Source: Lottia gigantea (lineage: Eukaryota > Mollusca > Gastropoda > Lottiidae). From it: a stretch of DNA of 64,000 nt. The notes under the pieces are model-generated. The model had not been told where the DNA came from and made no database searches. It worked only from the letters and a program-made list of their open reading frames with translations. Of the stretch, positions 33,572 to 46,242 are shown piece after piece. A program made the position numbers and the translations under genes. The DNA is taken from positions 62,001 to 126,000 of the forward strand of contig NW_008709504.1 in the NCBI RefSeq assembly GCF_000327385.1, read 5' to 3'. Position 1 is the stretch's first letter, and every line of letters begins with the position of its first letter.

Positions 33572-35485
33572 TTTCCTAATCTTCCAAACCACTTCTCACG
33601 ACTAAACTGGTCTAGAAAGTACCATAAATATGGTAGTCATAATTATAGGAAATGAAGATGCGATTATCACCAACGTTTAACATCAACCATCGCCTTTAAT
33701 ACCACACCAGACAAACTAAACCAACATACTGACATGATTTGACAGAGCTCAGATAAATAATCTATTCAATGTAATTTCTAAACATAAAAATTACTCCATT
33801 ACTGCCGACCCTTCACTTTACATGTCAAATTACAGTGTACAGATAGCTTCAAGATCAAAGAGACAGAACAATCGTCATGACTTCAAGTAAATTCCCGTTT
33901 TAACTACTTTCGATTTAAATTGTCTTTTCTGCAGCAATGATAAACGACCTACTTTGAAAGAACACTTGAACAATCTATTCCCTTTTTACCATTTTCAATT
34001 CTGCAAATCCAACTTTTTACGCTGCTTCACCAAATTGAATGACAAATTATGGATTGATTTAAGGTACATATAAAAAAAATCCTCAATTTCAAACAGTAAA
34101 CGCAGAAATAAATCTGTAGCTATAGAAATAGATAAATGAGGATTTGAGATGATACCGTACAAATTGTAAAAGATGTTTTGAAAGAAAGGAATCAATGTCG
34201 AGCTGTGAATGACATGACAGCCGTAAACAATGAAATTCTGTTGTTTTTGTTTGTGAAAAGACAAACTGCAATTTAAAATCCAGAAGGATAAAAAAAAAAA
34301 TTAGAAGCGCCACCTGCACAGAATTCATATTATCTTGAAATCAGAAATAACAAAAAAAAAATTATAGTTTGCGAAGACATTTATTTTTTTATGATACAAA
34401 CTTCTACAGAAAATTTGAGTGTCGGTCTTGTTGAAAAATGCAAATTGTTTTGGTTTGAATCCCGAGTGCCATTGTACACCAGATGGTAACACACCCTAAG
34501 AAAACAGTGAAAGTTTCTAATCTAACTGAATATAATTGGACTAAATGAAGACGAGCAACGCCGCGAAGTGTGCAGTGAGCGAACATTTGTACGGATAACG
34601 ACATTACAAAACGGGGTAAAAAAAACTTATAAAATACCAGTATTTTGTCACACGAAAGCCCCCCAAAGAGGACGATGCCTTATCACCCTGTTGGTGATTC
34701 ACATATTTGCCAGGAATTAAAAACGCCATCTTTCTGAAAGCATAACAAAGGAAGGCAATCCAAAACGGGGACTGTACCGAATCTCTTATCCTTATTTTAC
34801 CAGAAATCAAAGACAACCTTCCGAAAACATCGTTAGCTGCAAATGAGAGAAAAATGTAAAAATCTTGGTTATTCACAATCAATTTGTATTGACACCAATC
34901 CTAGAACCAATCTCTTCCGAAAAAATAGGAAGCACACCACCGGAAATCAAGCGGAAACATTACTTAACTACGTACATATTATCTACTTTACGACTAAATT
35001 AACGACATCTTGAAGATCAGGAAGTGATGGAGAGCCACGTCCGTCGGAATGATCAAATAAAATAGAGCTTGTCACGACCGGAAATGAAATTCTATGTTTA
35101 ATTCATTGCTTCAATATTTGACCAAATTTTCTTCCAATTTATCTTGTATTGACCCTGTAAACACTGGGCTACCTTCAAGATGATGTAGGTCTCTGGCTTG
35201 ACAAGATGTCGAATCAACAAGATGACTTGCTGATAGTAATTGTAGCTCAAGGACGTCGCTTTTAAGTTCAATAGAATACACATTTATCACAAAGATAAGG
35301 AACGCTTTGAGCTTTCTTCTTTGAGATACTTTAGTCATAATTTTACGAAGACATATTTTAATGAATAAAAAGACAAAACTAGAGAACGCTTTAAAATCTT
35401 TTCTTGGTTTTATTGCAATCAAGAATTGGAAGACAGACAATTGACATGTTCTTCGGATCTGATTGGACCAAAGATTGAGACCTAA
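33572..35485. other. No gene seen
   Basis: Minus ORFs at 33995-35440 (61-109 codons) have no recognisable domains. Several A/T homopolymer runs near 34075-34390. Confidence 0.4.
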
Positions 35486-35489
35486 TGTG

Positions 35490-35580
35490 TTTTGGGCTGT
35501 GTACGTTAAAGACCCTTCCTCATTTAGTGGACATTTTTATCATTGCATACTGCATCTTGCTTCCCCCACCCCCATCAGAG
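35490..35580 (+). mobile_element. Weak SINE relic
   Basis: GGGCTGTGTACGTTAAAGAC then CATTGCATACTGCATCTTGC resembles two family S blocks (GTGCACGTTAA and CATTGCACACTGCATGGC) with the sequence between deleted. Confidence 0.4.
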
Positions 35581-35759
35581 TCTAAAAGCTGGCAACAGCG
35601 AACACCGGTATTTACCTATCCCGATAACAAACCATATCCCACAGCCGATAAAACAAAAAAACTGTACTTATTCAAATCTCAACCCACCAGCTATCAGACA
35701 TGTTGTATTGTGACTCTCTATACAGAGCTTCAATGCTTCATTGATTAAAAACATCTTTA

Positions 35760-37305
35760 ATCTACTTTAGTGAACAAAGAAACAAATCCCTTCAGTTTGT
35801 GGCGTTTAAGAATGTCGTTATATAGATCAGTTTAGAAAGAGATGAAAGATTGTTACTAATGACAAACAATTTAAAAGAGATTCTCTTAGTCTGATATTTA
35901 ATTCGTCTCCAGACGGGATTTATTCCATCTTTAACTCTCACGCTTGTTGAAACTCAGTCTGGTTCGATAAGAAGTGGGGCGAAACGTCTTCATTGCTGTG
36001 ACATGAAACCATATCAGTCCTGTTCAGAATCCACCGTAGTTGTAGGTTTTCGTAATGTTTGAATCGCCACTTTAAAACGAGTGTTCACAAATTCTGAGTG
36101 GGCACAGCGCTTTGTTAAAGATGTTATCGCCTTCTGTCAATTAAAAGTGGTAAGGGGGGAGGGGGTCATGTCGATCCTTGAGACTGATAGAGTCTGCGAG
36201 TAACGTTATTGCAATGACTGTTAGCAACTGTTGATACCGCGAATCTGAATATACCAAAGTGTCTTAGTTGCCTTGTGAATCTTGTCGTTGATCTATGTGG
36301 TAGGAATCTGCGACAAATTAGATAACAGCCGTAGCTAGACGTATTCTAAAAGTGGTCATTTTTTAGTATTAAGTTAAGTACAGTTGCCAGAGGTGAGGTG
36401 TTTATTGTTCTGAATCGTCAGTAGACTTGAGCCCGTATTAAGTCATTTTAATCTTTTCTCGAAAGTGTGACCATTTTTTAATATTTGTAAATGACAAAAA
36501 TGTCAAAATGACAAATTATGTTATACTTTTCATAACGTGTCCTTTATTATTCATCCAGTTTTTGTTAATTTTGAAAATCGATTATAAAAAGTTAACTATA
36601 AATTCAGAAAGTTGTACTCTTTACAATGGAGCTAATATCAAAATCATTAAGAATAGAAATAAAATTGCTTTCTGTTTTTAGAACAAGATATTGGCATCAT
36701 AAAGTTGAGATCAAAGCTAGAAGTCAATAGCAGGTCGGTTGATTGACAGCAGAAATTGAAACGATATGGAATTGGTCATTACACAGAGTTCCAGTAATAA
36801 ATGGAACCGAAAATATCAAATTTAATTTTGGTAATTTAATTGTTGATAGTTGGTAATATATTGTTTTCAGTAACTCCAAAACTATGGTGAAAGGCAAACG
36901 AGGCTTTTAATGTTACGTATAAGGAGTAAAATAGATTTGAAATGTGTTTATCGACTATAGAACATGTCATTTCAGAAGTGACATTTCTTCTGTCTTTCAG
37001 AATCTATAAACCATTACAATTATAATTGGTTGTTACTAACAGGTGTGGACACTCGATTTCCGTAAGCCCTTCGATTTTCATAGTATAAACCAATGTGTCC
37101 GGCTTGTAGTTATCTATCTACTTATAGTTTGTAGCGTCTTGTTTTCTGCGGGTGGCTACTGAAGGTGGGACAAACGGTCTTTTGAAAACGGGTCAACTGA
37201 CCAAGGGACACATTTCTGTTTAGGTCGTATTTCTGAAAGTATAATGATCGCGAATTTTATTATATTAACTTGCACGATCAAGTTTTGTGTTTTTGTTTAC
37301 ATGAA
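35760..37305. other. No gene seen
   Basis: Unique AT-rich sequence with no ORF or array worth reporting. Confidence 0.35.
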
Positions 37306-37309
37306 GTTT

Positions 37310-37500
37310 CACGATGCGATCCAGAAAGGCGAATCGAACACACTAAGAATAATATATAGACACAGCTTTATGGGACAACAATCACTGATTAAAGTTTATG
37401 CAACGTTTCAACGTCTGGAATAACTATCGTGATACTTAATTTTCTTATTTAACGTACACGTTCCAGAGAGAGGAATCGAGTGTACCAAGAATAACGATCC
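37310..37500 (+). repeat. Dispersed repeat J copy
   Basis: GACACAGCTTTATGGGACAA then ATCACTGATTAAAGTTTATG and CAACGTTTCAACGTC resemble 48615-48685 (ACACATCCTGATGGAACAAA, CATCGCTGATTAAAGTT, CAACATTTCGATGT). Two AGAATAA-bearing blocks (CACACTAAGAATAA, GTACCAAGAATAACGAT) also recur near 48990. Confidence 0.45.
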
Positions 37501-37859
37501 ATTGAAGTTGCTTTAAAGACGTAATTCAATTTACAAACCGTATTTTCTGTCGTATTAACCGAGACATGCTCGAGCTCGGTGTAGTCACATCAATTTCACA
37601 TCAAGTCACACGGTTGAGCAATGTAAAGCAATAAAGCTTTGAACAAGTGAGAAATAAATCACCTCATGCTTTGATCATGCCGAGTTTCACTCAGAATAAA
37701 TGTATTTTAAACTTCAGATATTGCCTTAATGGGTTTAAAACTTCACGTTTTTGCCTAATGGTTTTGTCTCCTAGCTAGAATATTATTCAATTAACACGCA
37801 TTTTGTCAAATCTTTGGAACTGTGGTTTTAAATTATTAAAAAACACAGGGCTGGTGTAC
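37501..37859. other. No gene seen
   Basis: Overlapping 64-65 codon ORFs on opposite strands at 37787-37997 are unsupported and partly overlap a SINE relic. Confidence 0.35.
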
Positions 37860-37864
37860 AATAA

Positions 37865-38115
37865 TCTTTCTATGATCGTTCGGATAAGCCGGGGACCCGT
37901 GTGCAAAACAGTCAAAAATCGTGGGACCAATTCCACTGTTCTTGCAAATGTTTCACCATTGAACATGGTGTTTGTTGTCTTCAAGAGATTAATCTAGTTC
38001 AGAAAAGTAGGTCATAAAATACCATTTCGTTCGACGTCTTCATTCCCCTTACTCTGGATCATAATGTAGGACGTTAAGCTATTAAATGGCTGCCAGGCAA
38101 CGAATTTCAACTGTC
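37865..38115. mobile_element. SINE family S fragments
   Basis: GATCGTTCGGATAAGCCGGG then GACCCGTGTGC (37876-37905) is a piece of the middle region. AGAAAAGTAGGTCATAAAAT (38001-38020) resembles the tail, and ATGTAGGACGTTAAGC ... AATTTCAACTGTC (38065-38115) adds further blocks. Scrambled and old. Confidence 0.5.
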
Positions 38116-39653
38116 TGCAGTTGACAGAGCTGTCTACCGTAACAACTGACATTTACATTCTTATTGTCTTTTGATTTAATTAATTGACACCAGACTTCGT
38201 GAGCATCACACGGTTTCAGTCTCTGGGGTAAAAATAAAAGGGACAAACACTAAATGGCGAACGACATATAAAACATAATACTATTTAGCCAAAAGGTTGT
38301 TTTAGATCTGAATGAATAAAATGTTCTAAAATAGTTCTAAATTAAAGATCTATAGACATCTCTATCGACTAAAACAGAAGAGAAAAACAAAATGGCGAAT
38401 GACAGCTCGACAATGAAATATGTATACTATTCACGCCGGAAGTCGTTTGGGGAATTTAAATGAATTAATGGTTGATTGGATAACTAGGATTGATCGCAGC
38501 GCTCCCTGGGGCCATGTAAATCGTTCTTCTGGCATGAGTACAGCTTGTGTAATTGCCAAGGGGAGGTAATTATTATGGAATACAATGGTAACTTCCGGTT
38601 AAACTAATCGACCAGATGACAAACAATGAAATCAATATGGCGATGGCGAGTGATTTAATCAGACCTAAGATTTCCGTTAATTTATCGTCATGAGAAGCCG
38701 TTCAATAGTTTTAGTCCTAAAATTGATTTATCTTCTTCTGACGCTTCGTCTGTCATTAGAGGCGGAGTCGATAACTGAAATCGGTTCAGTCATCCAGGGG
38801 AAATTGTTTTGTATTTGGTAGATTTAGAAAGAAAATGTCACTCGAATTGCTCGAGCATTTGTTTTTTTTTTGGTAACGACGTGGTCAATGTACTCCGCGG
38901 CGATTCAAAATATAGGCCTATTCTGCTAGACATTGGAAGAAACAGGGCTGAAGACTTCAAAGAATTATTTTCACTACACTAGAAGATACACGGTAAAATA
39001 AGAACTGACGGGATGGCACCGGGTTGAAATCACCGAGAGGATTACTTTTACACCAGACAATACGTTGGTTGAATTTAAAACTTTGTACTTTTCACTAGTG
39101 ACCCACAGACAACCAAATTAACATACATTCTTTATCTGACCACGTTCCATCTCCATTTCTCTATTAAAACTGGCGGATCTTTTCCCGATTTGTCGTCAAA
39201 TCTTTTCAATAAGCTTTACAAATGACTAAATGATAGCCCCGTAATCGAACTCGTCCGATACTCTAGTAGTCTAATTCCTTCCACGAATAAATTAGGTTCA
39301 ATATGAACGGAAATATGTTAGTCTGGTGTGGGAATGTCGAAATGACACTTTTGATTATGTGGACTCCGTTCCTTCAACTATCTCAGATTTTCGCGCAACG
39401 ACATTTTCAGTGACAAACACAACACAATTAAAACATATTCTCAGGGTTTCTGTCGGTTTTGAATGTTTTTTAAAGAGTTATTGTCGGCTCCCAAACGCAT
39501 TCTAGAAAGAGGTCAGTTGCATGCCAGAAAATGAAATAAGAAATGAAATTATAAAAAAAAACCTGAGAGGAAGGTGTTTGTAACTATATCTACCCCCTGC
39601 AAAATTCAAACATATTTTAAAACGGAGCTGAAATCAGTCTCTTTCAGCTATTG
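38116..39653. other. No gene seen
   Basis: Unique AT-rich sequence without supported ORFs or arrays. Confidence 0.35.
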
Positions 39654-39678
39654 CCCCCCCCCCCCCCCCCCCCCCCCC
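39654..39678 (+). repeat. C25 homopolymer
   Basis: Twenty-five consecutive C, followed by ATCCCCCATGC. The exact length in an assembly is uncertain. Confidence 0.85.
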
Positions 39679-39689
39679 ATCCCCCATGC

Positions 39690-40170
39690 AAATGCGGCCG
39701 CCCACTTGGAACATTGGGCTGGTTACGGGCCTGGGTGTTCGTAGTTTCTGTTTGGAATAAGGTGTGCTTTCCGTTTTGAGCACCATTTGATACCATAGGA
39801 GTATCCTTAAATTAAAGACACCTCCTTATTTCCGGTGGTCAGAGAGAAGCCGAGCTGATGATCAGAGAGTAATATCCTGTGAAGGTGACCGCAGACGTCC
39901 GATTTCTTGCTCAGTCGCCTAATTGACGTGGTCAGCTAATTAGTAATTAATGAGAACATCATCACGTTTCATAAATTGAAATTTCCTTCTCACGTGATTC
40001 TCTCATTGCTTGTAGGCAAAACGTTCAGATAGAACCGGAAGTGTCGCGTGTTACAAAGGCTTCATTCGGTTCGTTGTGGTCATAGATAAGTTATCTCGTA
40101 ATGAGTTTGAATTTTAAAGCAAGTCGTGTCTTGTATAATTAATATCGTACATGCATGATTCGACTAGGTA
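39690..40170. other. No gene seen
   Basis: GC-richer for about 60 bp after the C run, then ordinary AT-rich sequence. Confidence 0.35.
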
Positions 40171-40171
40171 T

Positions 40172-40322
40172 GGTGTGTGGTGGGATAAACAATACTCATC
40201 ACGACAACCAAGTTTTAAGATGGAGGTTCACTTTCCAATATAGAACTTAATGTTAGATTGACTAGAGCTCATCTGATGCTTCTGACACGTGTTTTGGATC
40301 AACAATCTTCATCACGACAACT
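40172..40322 (+). repeat. Family I, about two units
   Basis: ACTCATCACGACAACC at about 40194 and TGACTAGAGCTCATCTGATG ... ACACGTGTTTTGGATCAACA ... TTCATCACGACAAC at 40258-40322. The second unit is the fullest copy. Confidence 0.6.
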
Positions 40323-40330
40323 TATTTGGA

Positions 40331-40805
40331 AGATAAGGTTTAGACCATTAGCATAGCTTTCAGCCACACCCATATAACAGAATTGTAGCTTGTGGTCGGG
40401 GGCAGGGGCAAGTGTTCTAAGCACCGCCGGTATGCCTAAGTGGTTGACACAGTCTTGATATGGTTTTCTTGATAACGTACGATTAATGATGAATGAAGAT
40501 ACTTGTTATTCACTCAAAAGAAAAAGAACCAAACTGTGATATATTGACGACTCTGGTTGTCAGCAAGAGTCTGGTGAACGATTATTTATCAATCAAAATA
40601 TAATAGATGAAGTCTAACTGTCTGTTTCGATATCGCATTTGTTGATATTTCTCAATTGTGTAGGTCACAGTCTTAGCTTTAGATTAACCCATTGTGGCCC
40701 GACAGAGTTGCAGTGCTGTATGCCCCTCAGCTATCGCAGATTAGAAAGTTGACATGGAAAGGTTGTCCAGTGGTTCAGATGAAGCAGCCAAAGTGTGCTG
40801 CTGCA
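40331..40805. other. No gene seen
   Basis: Unique sequence, somewhat richer in G and C near 40390-40430. Confidence 0.35.
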
Positions 40806-40905
40806 GGTTGTGCACATTAACGACAGTTTGTAAAAGAAGAAGAGAAGGCTAATGCCACTGATCTACACAATTTATCACCTCTGCAACTCTTGCTCATCCT
40901 CATTT
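40806..40905 (+). mobile_element. SINE family S middle fragment, plus strand
   Basis: GTTGTGCACATTAACGACAG, TTTGTAAAAGAAGAAGAG, AAGGCTAATGCCACTG match the middle region in plus orientation; the tail side is not recognisable. Confidence 0.65.
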
Positions 40906-41199
40906 GTCCTAACTGATTCAGGGTAGTGGCAAATAAAACACAACATTCAATAACCTAGTTCTAGTGTTTTAAGGTATTGATATTCCGATGTGTAATAAAA
41001 CCAGTAACACGATGACAACAAATCAACCTTACATAGTTCCCACCAGTCAATTTTTATTACCTCAGATATTGGTCTCACATCTTTCTGATCATGCTGTAGG
41101 CAGCAAAAACTCTCGTCTTAGTAGACGTGAGCTGTAACAAAATTGTAGGGTTGCTTTTCCTGTAGAATTATTGCTTGAATTTATTGTTTGAAGTTTTCT

Positions 41200-41400
41200 A
41201 GCCTTTCGATGTGTATTAGAACCATTTATGGCTATCATTTGCATCATTCTAATTTCCATCCGAATGTCTTGTTCGTCACTACCGCCATATCTGCTTATTA
41301 TATCTGAGGGCCTTTGCGATAGCAACGTCAATTGCAAGACCCACAGACGTCTGAATGATATCCGTTGATGTTGTCAGTGTTCCCGATACACATAAAAAGT
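41200..41400 (-). repeat. Family A relic
   Basis: Plus strand GATGTGTATTAGAACCATTT, ATGGCTATCATTTGCATCAT, TCTAATTTCC parallels the array A unit. GAGGGCCTTTGCGATAG and TTCCCGATACACATAAAAAG parallel 24.1-24.3 kb. The 82-codon minus ORF 41089-41337 reads through it and is not a gene. Confidence 0.5.
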
Positions 41401-41519
41401 GTATTAAACCTGCTTAGAACACTTTTTATTAAACAAAATTTCTCAGGTCACCGACTAGCTGTAAAGTACATGGTAGAAAGGCTGCATAATTTGATTATTA
41501 GGATCTTCTGTACTTTAGT

Positions 41520-41565
41520 TAAAAGTCCTACGTCCTACTTTTCTGCACTGTACTTTAGTTAAAGC
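41520..41565 (-). mobile_element. SINE 3'-tail fragment
   Basis: Plus strand AAAAGTCCTACGTCCTACTT then TTCTGCACTGTAC, a lone tail close to the family A relic. Confidence 0.5.
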
Positions 41566-42919
41566 CTTATTTCCTAAACTATATCTCAACACGTACAGCA
41601 GCTACCAGATATCTTCATAAAATTATTACCAACTTTTTCATTATCCGGCTAGCTATAACCCTCATCTCCACTAAATAATGCCATTTATATTAATAAATAT
41701 CGACTAAGCTTGATGCGTGTCAGCCATAATAACTTTATGAATCATTTCATTTCAAGGATGTCTTCTCCGATACAAAAGTTGAAAAAATGCAACACAATAA
41801 TGAAATGATTTTTTGGGTTGAATAAAATGATCAAAGATTACTGAAAAGGCTATACTGACGCAGCGCCCTTTAATTTATACAATCAACAATCTTAATGTAT
41901 TTGTTTTGAATCGAAACTGGACGTGCATTCATACCGGTCACCTACTTTACTTAGGCGCTAATACAGTTCGTAAATGTGGAACGCACAATATACAGATAGA
42001 AAGGGCGCATAATGTTTTAGTTGACAGCGTTAGTGAAGGTGCCGGCACACCACTACAATATGAAAACTAACTCACCATTACCATTATGTATTTATAGCCA
42101 AGAACAAACTTCACTTACCTGAAAATAGAAATATGAGAAAAATTAAATTTGTGCACTGTACTTCAATTTTCAATAAATAAACTTAATATTAATGTTAGTA
42201 AGTTTTTCTTTCAACTCAACTCAAATAAATACTTGGAGATGTTCATGGCTTTATCACGCCCAATTTCATACACGAAGGGCGAGAGCCTTATACGCTGCCA
42301 TTCCAGTCAACACTGATGTGAGCGTACTTTATGTAATCTAAGACAATGTTCAGATTGAAAACAATCATAAGAGCAAATCAAAAGTCGACAGGTTAACATT
42401 GTAGCCACATAAAAAACGTCTGGATTTTACCGAGGTTAGGTCGTTCTCTAACTTACTGACATCACATTTAATAAAAAATGAACATCAGCAACAAAAACCT
42501 AGCGTCTAAACTTCACTTGAAGCAAATCCCAAGAGATATTTTCAATTATACAAAATATCAAATTTACAGGTTTGAAACTATTTATGTCGAGAAACGTGTC
42601 AAAAAGTCTCTCTCTGACTTTATCTAAGCTGGATTTATATTTATATTCTTTAGTTGAATTGGAATCCGTACAAGCAAGACAATTCCGTTAATCAAAGTCT
42701 CGTCCATTGCAAATCGAGAGTAAAAGTTGTATAGTAGTGGGTTCCTCCAAGGGTAGTGTCATCATGTGTTGCGAAAAGAGTGAGTATGGTCTGCTTCGCA
42801 AGAGACACCCGCCACTACTATATACGCCAATTTACGATATTTTTTTTATTTGAAACAATTTAAAAGAGATATTTTAAATTTGTCGGATTGTAAAGGATAT
42901 ACGACCAGAAAAAGGCTGT
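41566..42919. other. No gene seen
   Basis: Unique AT-rich sequence; nothing supported. Confidence 0.35.
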
Positions 42920-43925
42920 ATGATCAACCCAGTTTTACGACCTACTGTACAGCCAGAGATCAATCCAGTGGAGTTTTACATCCTACTATACAGCCAGAGA
43001 TCAATCCAGTAGACTTTTACGTCCCACTGTACAGCCAGAGATCAATTCAGGAGAGTTTTACGTCCTACTGTACAGCCAGAGATCAATCCAGTAGAGTTTT
43101 ACGACCTACTGTACAACCAGAGATCAGTCCAGTAGAGTTTTACGTCCTACTTTTTTACAGCCAGAGATCAATCCTGTAGAGTTTTACGTCCTACTATCTT
43201 ACAGCCAGAGATCAATCCAGGAGAGTTTTACGTCCTACTGTACAGCCAGAGATCAATCCAGTAGAGTTTTACGTCCTACTGAACATCAAGAGATCAATCC
43301 AGTAGACTTTTACGTCCTACTGTACAGCCAGAGATCAATCCAGTGGGGTTTTACATCCTACTATACAGCCAGAGATCAACCCAGTAGACTTTTACGTCCC
43401 ACTGTACAGCCAGAGATCAATCCAGTGGAGTTTTACATCCTACTATACAGCCAGAGATCAATCCAGTAGACTTTTACGTCCCACTGTACAGCCAGAGATC
43501 AATCCAGTAGACTTTTACGTCCTACTGTACAGCCAGAGATCAATTCAGGAGAGTTTTACGTCCTACTGTACAGTCAGAGATCAATCCAGTAGAGTTTTAC
43601 GACCTACTGTACAACCAGAGATCAATCCAGTAGACTTTTACGACCTACTGTACAACCAGAGATCAATCCAGTAGAGTTTTACGTCCTACTGTACAGCCAG
43701 AGATCAATCCAGTAGACGTTTACGACCTACTGTACAACCAGAGATCAATTAAGTAGACTTTTACGTCCTACTGTACAGCCAGAGATCAGTCCAGTAGAGT
43801 TTTACGTCCTACTGTACAGCCAGAGATCAATCCTGTAGAGTTTTACGTCCTACTATCTTACAGCCAGAGATCAATCCAGTAGAGTTTTACGTCCTACTAT
43901 CTTACAGCCAGAGAAATCAGTCCAT
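42920..43925. repeat. 41-bp tandem array with SINE-tail core, about 24 copies
   Basis: Unit CAGCCAGAGATCAATCCAGT, AGAGTTTTACGTCCTACTGT, A. The part AGTTTTACGTCCTACT is the reverse complement of the SINE tail; the CAGCCAGAGATCAATC part is not otherwise seen in the window. Variants (AGAC for AGAG, GACC for GTCC, a TATCTTACAG insertion) recur in blocks, consistent with multi-unit duplication. The 109-codon ORF 42850-43179 is the array. Confidence 0.95.
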
Positions 43926-46242
43926 CAGAGTATTGATGTATTTATTTAACAGTAAATCATTGAATCAATCTGTATTTCAACCTATAATTGATTGTATTTA
44001 TCAATTGTCTCTTGACGCGATCAATACCTGCTCCGTTTTAAACAAGTTAGCTCTGCTCTTCACGTTGTCTTGTAAATCAACAGAATCAATTACCATGAGA
44101 AGTTGGGTTGTTTTTAGTTTTGGTAGGGGAATTTGGTACATGGTCTCTGTGAAGTGCGACAATTACCCAACGCCAACTTGCCACCCAATTTCGTCACAAA
44201 AGCTCAGATTTTTAACAAAACAACAAAAACCTTAATCCTAGTTAGGGGAGGGGGTTGCAGCCCGAAAGCAAGTTTTTCGGGTAAAAATCCCAATACTAGG
44301 TTAGAAATTCGGGCAATCTCAGATATACGATTCTAAATTCAATTTGTCACCTCTACCTCCACTGTGAATACTCCTAGTTAGAGGACAGAAAGCTGTCAAT
44401 TGTTATGTGAGAAACAAGGGAGACGAAGAACTTGTTGAAGACGGTACAACCATACGAGTTGACAACTTAATAATCACGTCGCGTATATTTCACACCAGAT
44501 TGTGGTGAATCAATTACAAGGCTTGAAACAAGGATTGTCTACCCTCAGGGTACTGTCATTGACCCAGATAAAAGGTCATCAGCAGTACTTTTCTTGAAGA
44601 TTGTTGGTTACACTTTCGACTTTCGAATTTACCCCAAAGAGAATTCAGAAAGATTTTTGCTATATATCGACAATGCTTTTTTAGCTTTCAAAATTAGTGA
44701 AATAAATCTTGTAAAGGTGTGTTTCAACACTATTATTGGAAGCCTTTACTATTTAATTTAAGAACTTTTTCATTCTAAATGTGGTGAATTACACATTTCG
44801 TTGATTGTATTTTAATGAAGCGGAAACTACGATCATTGAAAAGTTTAAACGCACAAATGGTTAAAATTGTGAAATTGCATTTTAATTGAATTATAACTCA
44901 CTTAAGACATAAACCCAAATGCTGTTTCCATTTCTCTTTTGTTTGATGTCTTTTAAAATGAATAAAAATTAGCCTTGGTATTATCCATTGGCTACCGCCA
45001 TGCTATCAGATCAAACAGACTTGATCTCATATTAACATGTGTTTCAGATACACAATGAGCTTACCAAAATTGGACCCAACTGAATATATCTATAAATGAA
45101 ATAGTCCACGTTCTTGAGAATTAAGAAGAACTTCTCGTGAAAATAATTTGTTTGGCATTTTCAAATTTCGCTTACGAAAACAATATTGTCTATAAAAAAG
45201 TCACGTTTTAACCCTGTTTATATTATCAATATAAAACAGCTGCATGAAAATTATGTTTGAATATAGCCAATCTTAAATGTCATATGAAATGTCATTCTGG
45301 GTTCTTTACGTTTGTAAATAATAATTAAAAATAACTAAAATGTCACACAAATATAATTTGGTAATTTCAAAACGTGCCATTTTGTAGAATTTAAATTTTG
45401 AATTCAGGTTTCTTTTTTCTACTAAAATACAATTTCACAAACATTTAAGACAGCGGTTTCGTTAAAATAATTGATGATAAGTTTGTTGATTTAACCTTTC
45501 ATATCCATTTTACTCTCCTTACATTTCGACACGAATTTACCCCAAAGCGAATTCAACAATAGTTTTTGCCACATATCGACACAATATATTCAACCAATAA
45601 AAAACTGAAATAAAATATTTCGAATTTCAAATGACAAATAAAACGTCTACAACCCGATGTTTGTAAATTCGTTAAAAACTAAAATAGTTCGCATTTCAAA
45701 TGGCAAATACAACAAGTACATCTCATTTGTCGTAAATTCGTGAAAAGTCGATACTCCATAAAACATCCTTGAAGATAAAATGACATCTAATTTTGAAACC
45801 CATGTTTTTTCTTTGAAGACTTGACAACAAACGATCTTTTCGTTTCATTACTAAAACAACTTGAAAGTTCCGAACAAAAACATGAAATGTGGCGAAGATT
45901 TGAAAAGTTAATCGTCAAGAATCTTAACTAAGTCCACGGTTCATTACTACTATTTTATTACTTAATATACATCTGCAATATCTGCAATAAGGCTTTAGAA
46001 ATTAATGACATTTTAAGTGTTAAGACATCTGGAACATAATCTTAAAAAATTTCTTTTACAACTTTGTGTTTCATTTGAAATATGCAATGATCATTAATAT
46101 TAACGGTAAACACGGAAAGAAACTTCTGATGTTCAAGCAAACGTTACAATCTTAAAATAAAAATCTGTTTACAGAAGATATCAAAGTTGTGGTTTCGCGA
46201 GCGGGCTTGTTAATTTCACATACACTTTTAGGGTATTTGAGT
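43926..46242. other. No gene seen; several weak duplications
   Basis: ATTTACCCCAAAGAGAATTC (about 44627) recurs as ATTTACCCCAAAGCGAATTC (about 45536), each followed by TTTTTGC and ATATCGACA; the copies are ~910 bp apart. At 45605-45740 a ~70-bp unit (ATTTCAAATGACAAATA ... GTAAATTCGT) occurs twice. A family I copy lies at 45010-45070. ORFs near 43.93-44.34 kb are unsupported. Confidence 0.5.

Noticed and set aside
32910-33605. Long ORFs on both strands (220 and 172 codons)
   Set aside because: A 51-bp satellite unit keeps frames open on both strands; the same sequence is arrayed at 12.1 kb, where it is not open.
41089-41337. 82-codon minus ORF
   Set aside because: It reads through a family A relic.
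42850-43179. 109-codon plus ORF
   Set aside because: Start of the 41-bp tandem array; the frame is broken soon after because 41 is not a multiple of 3.
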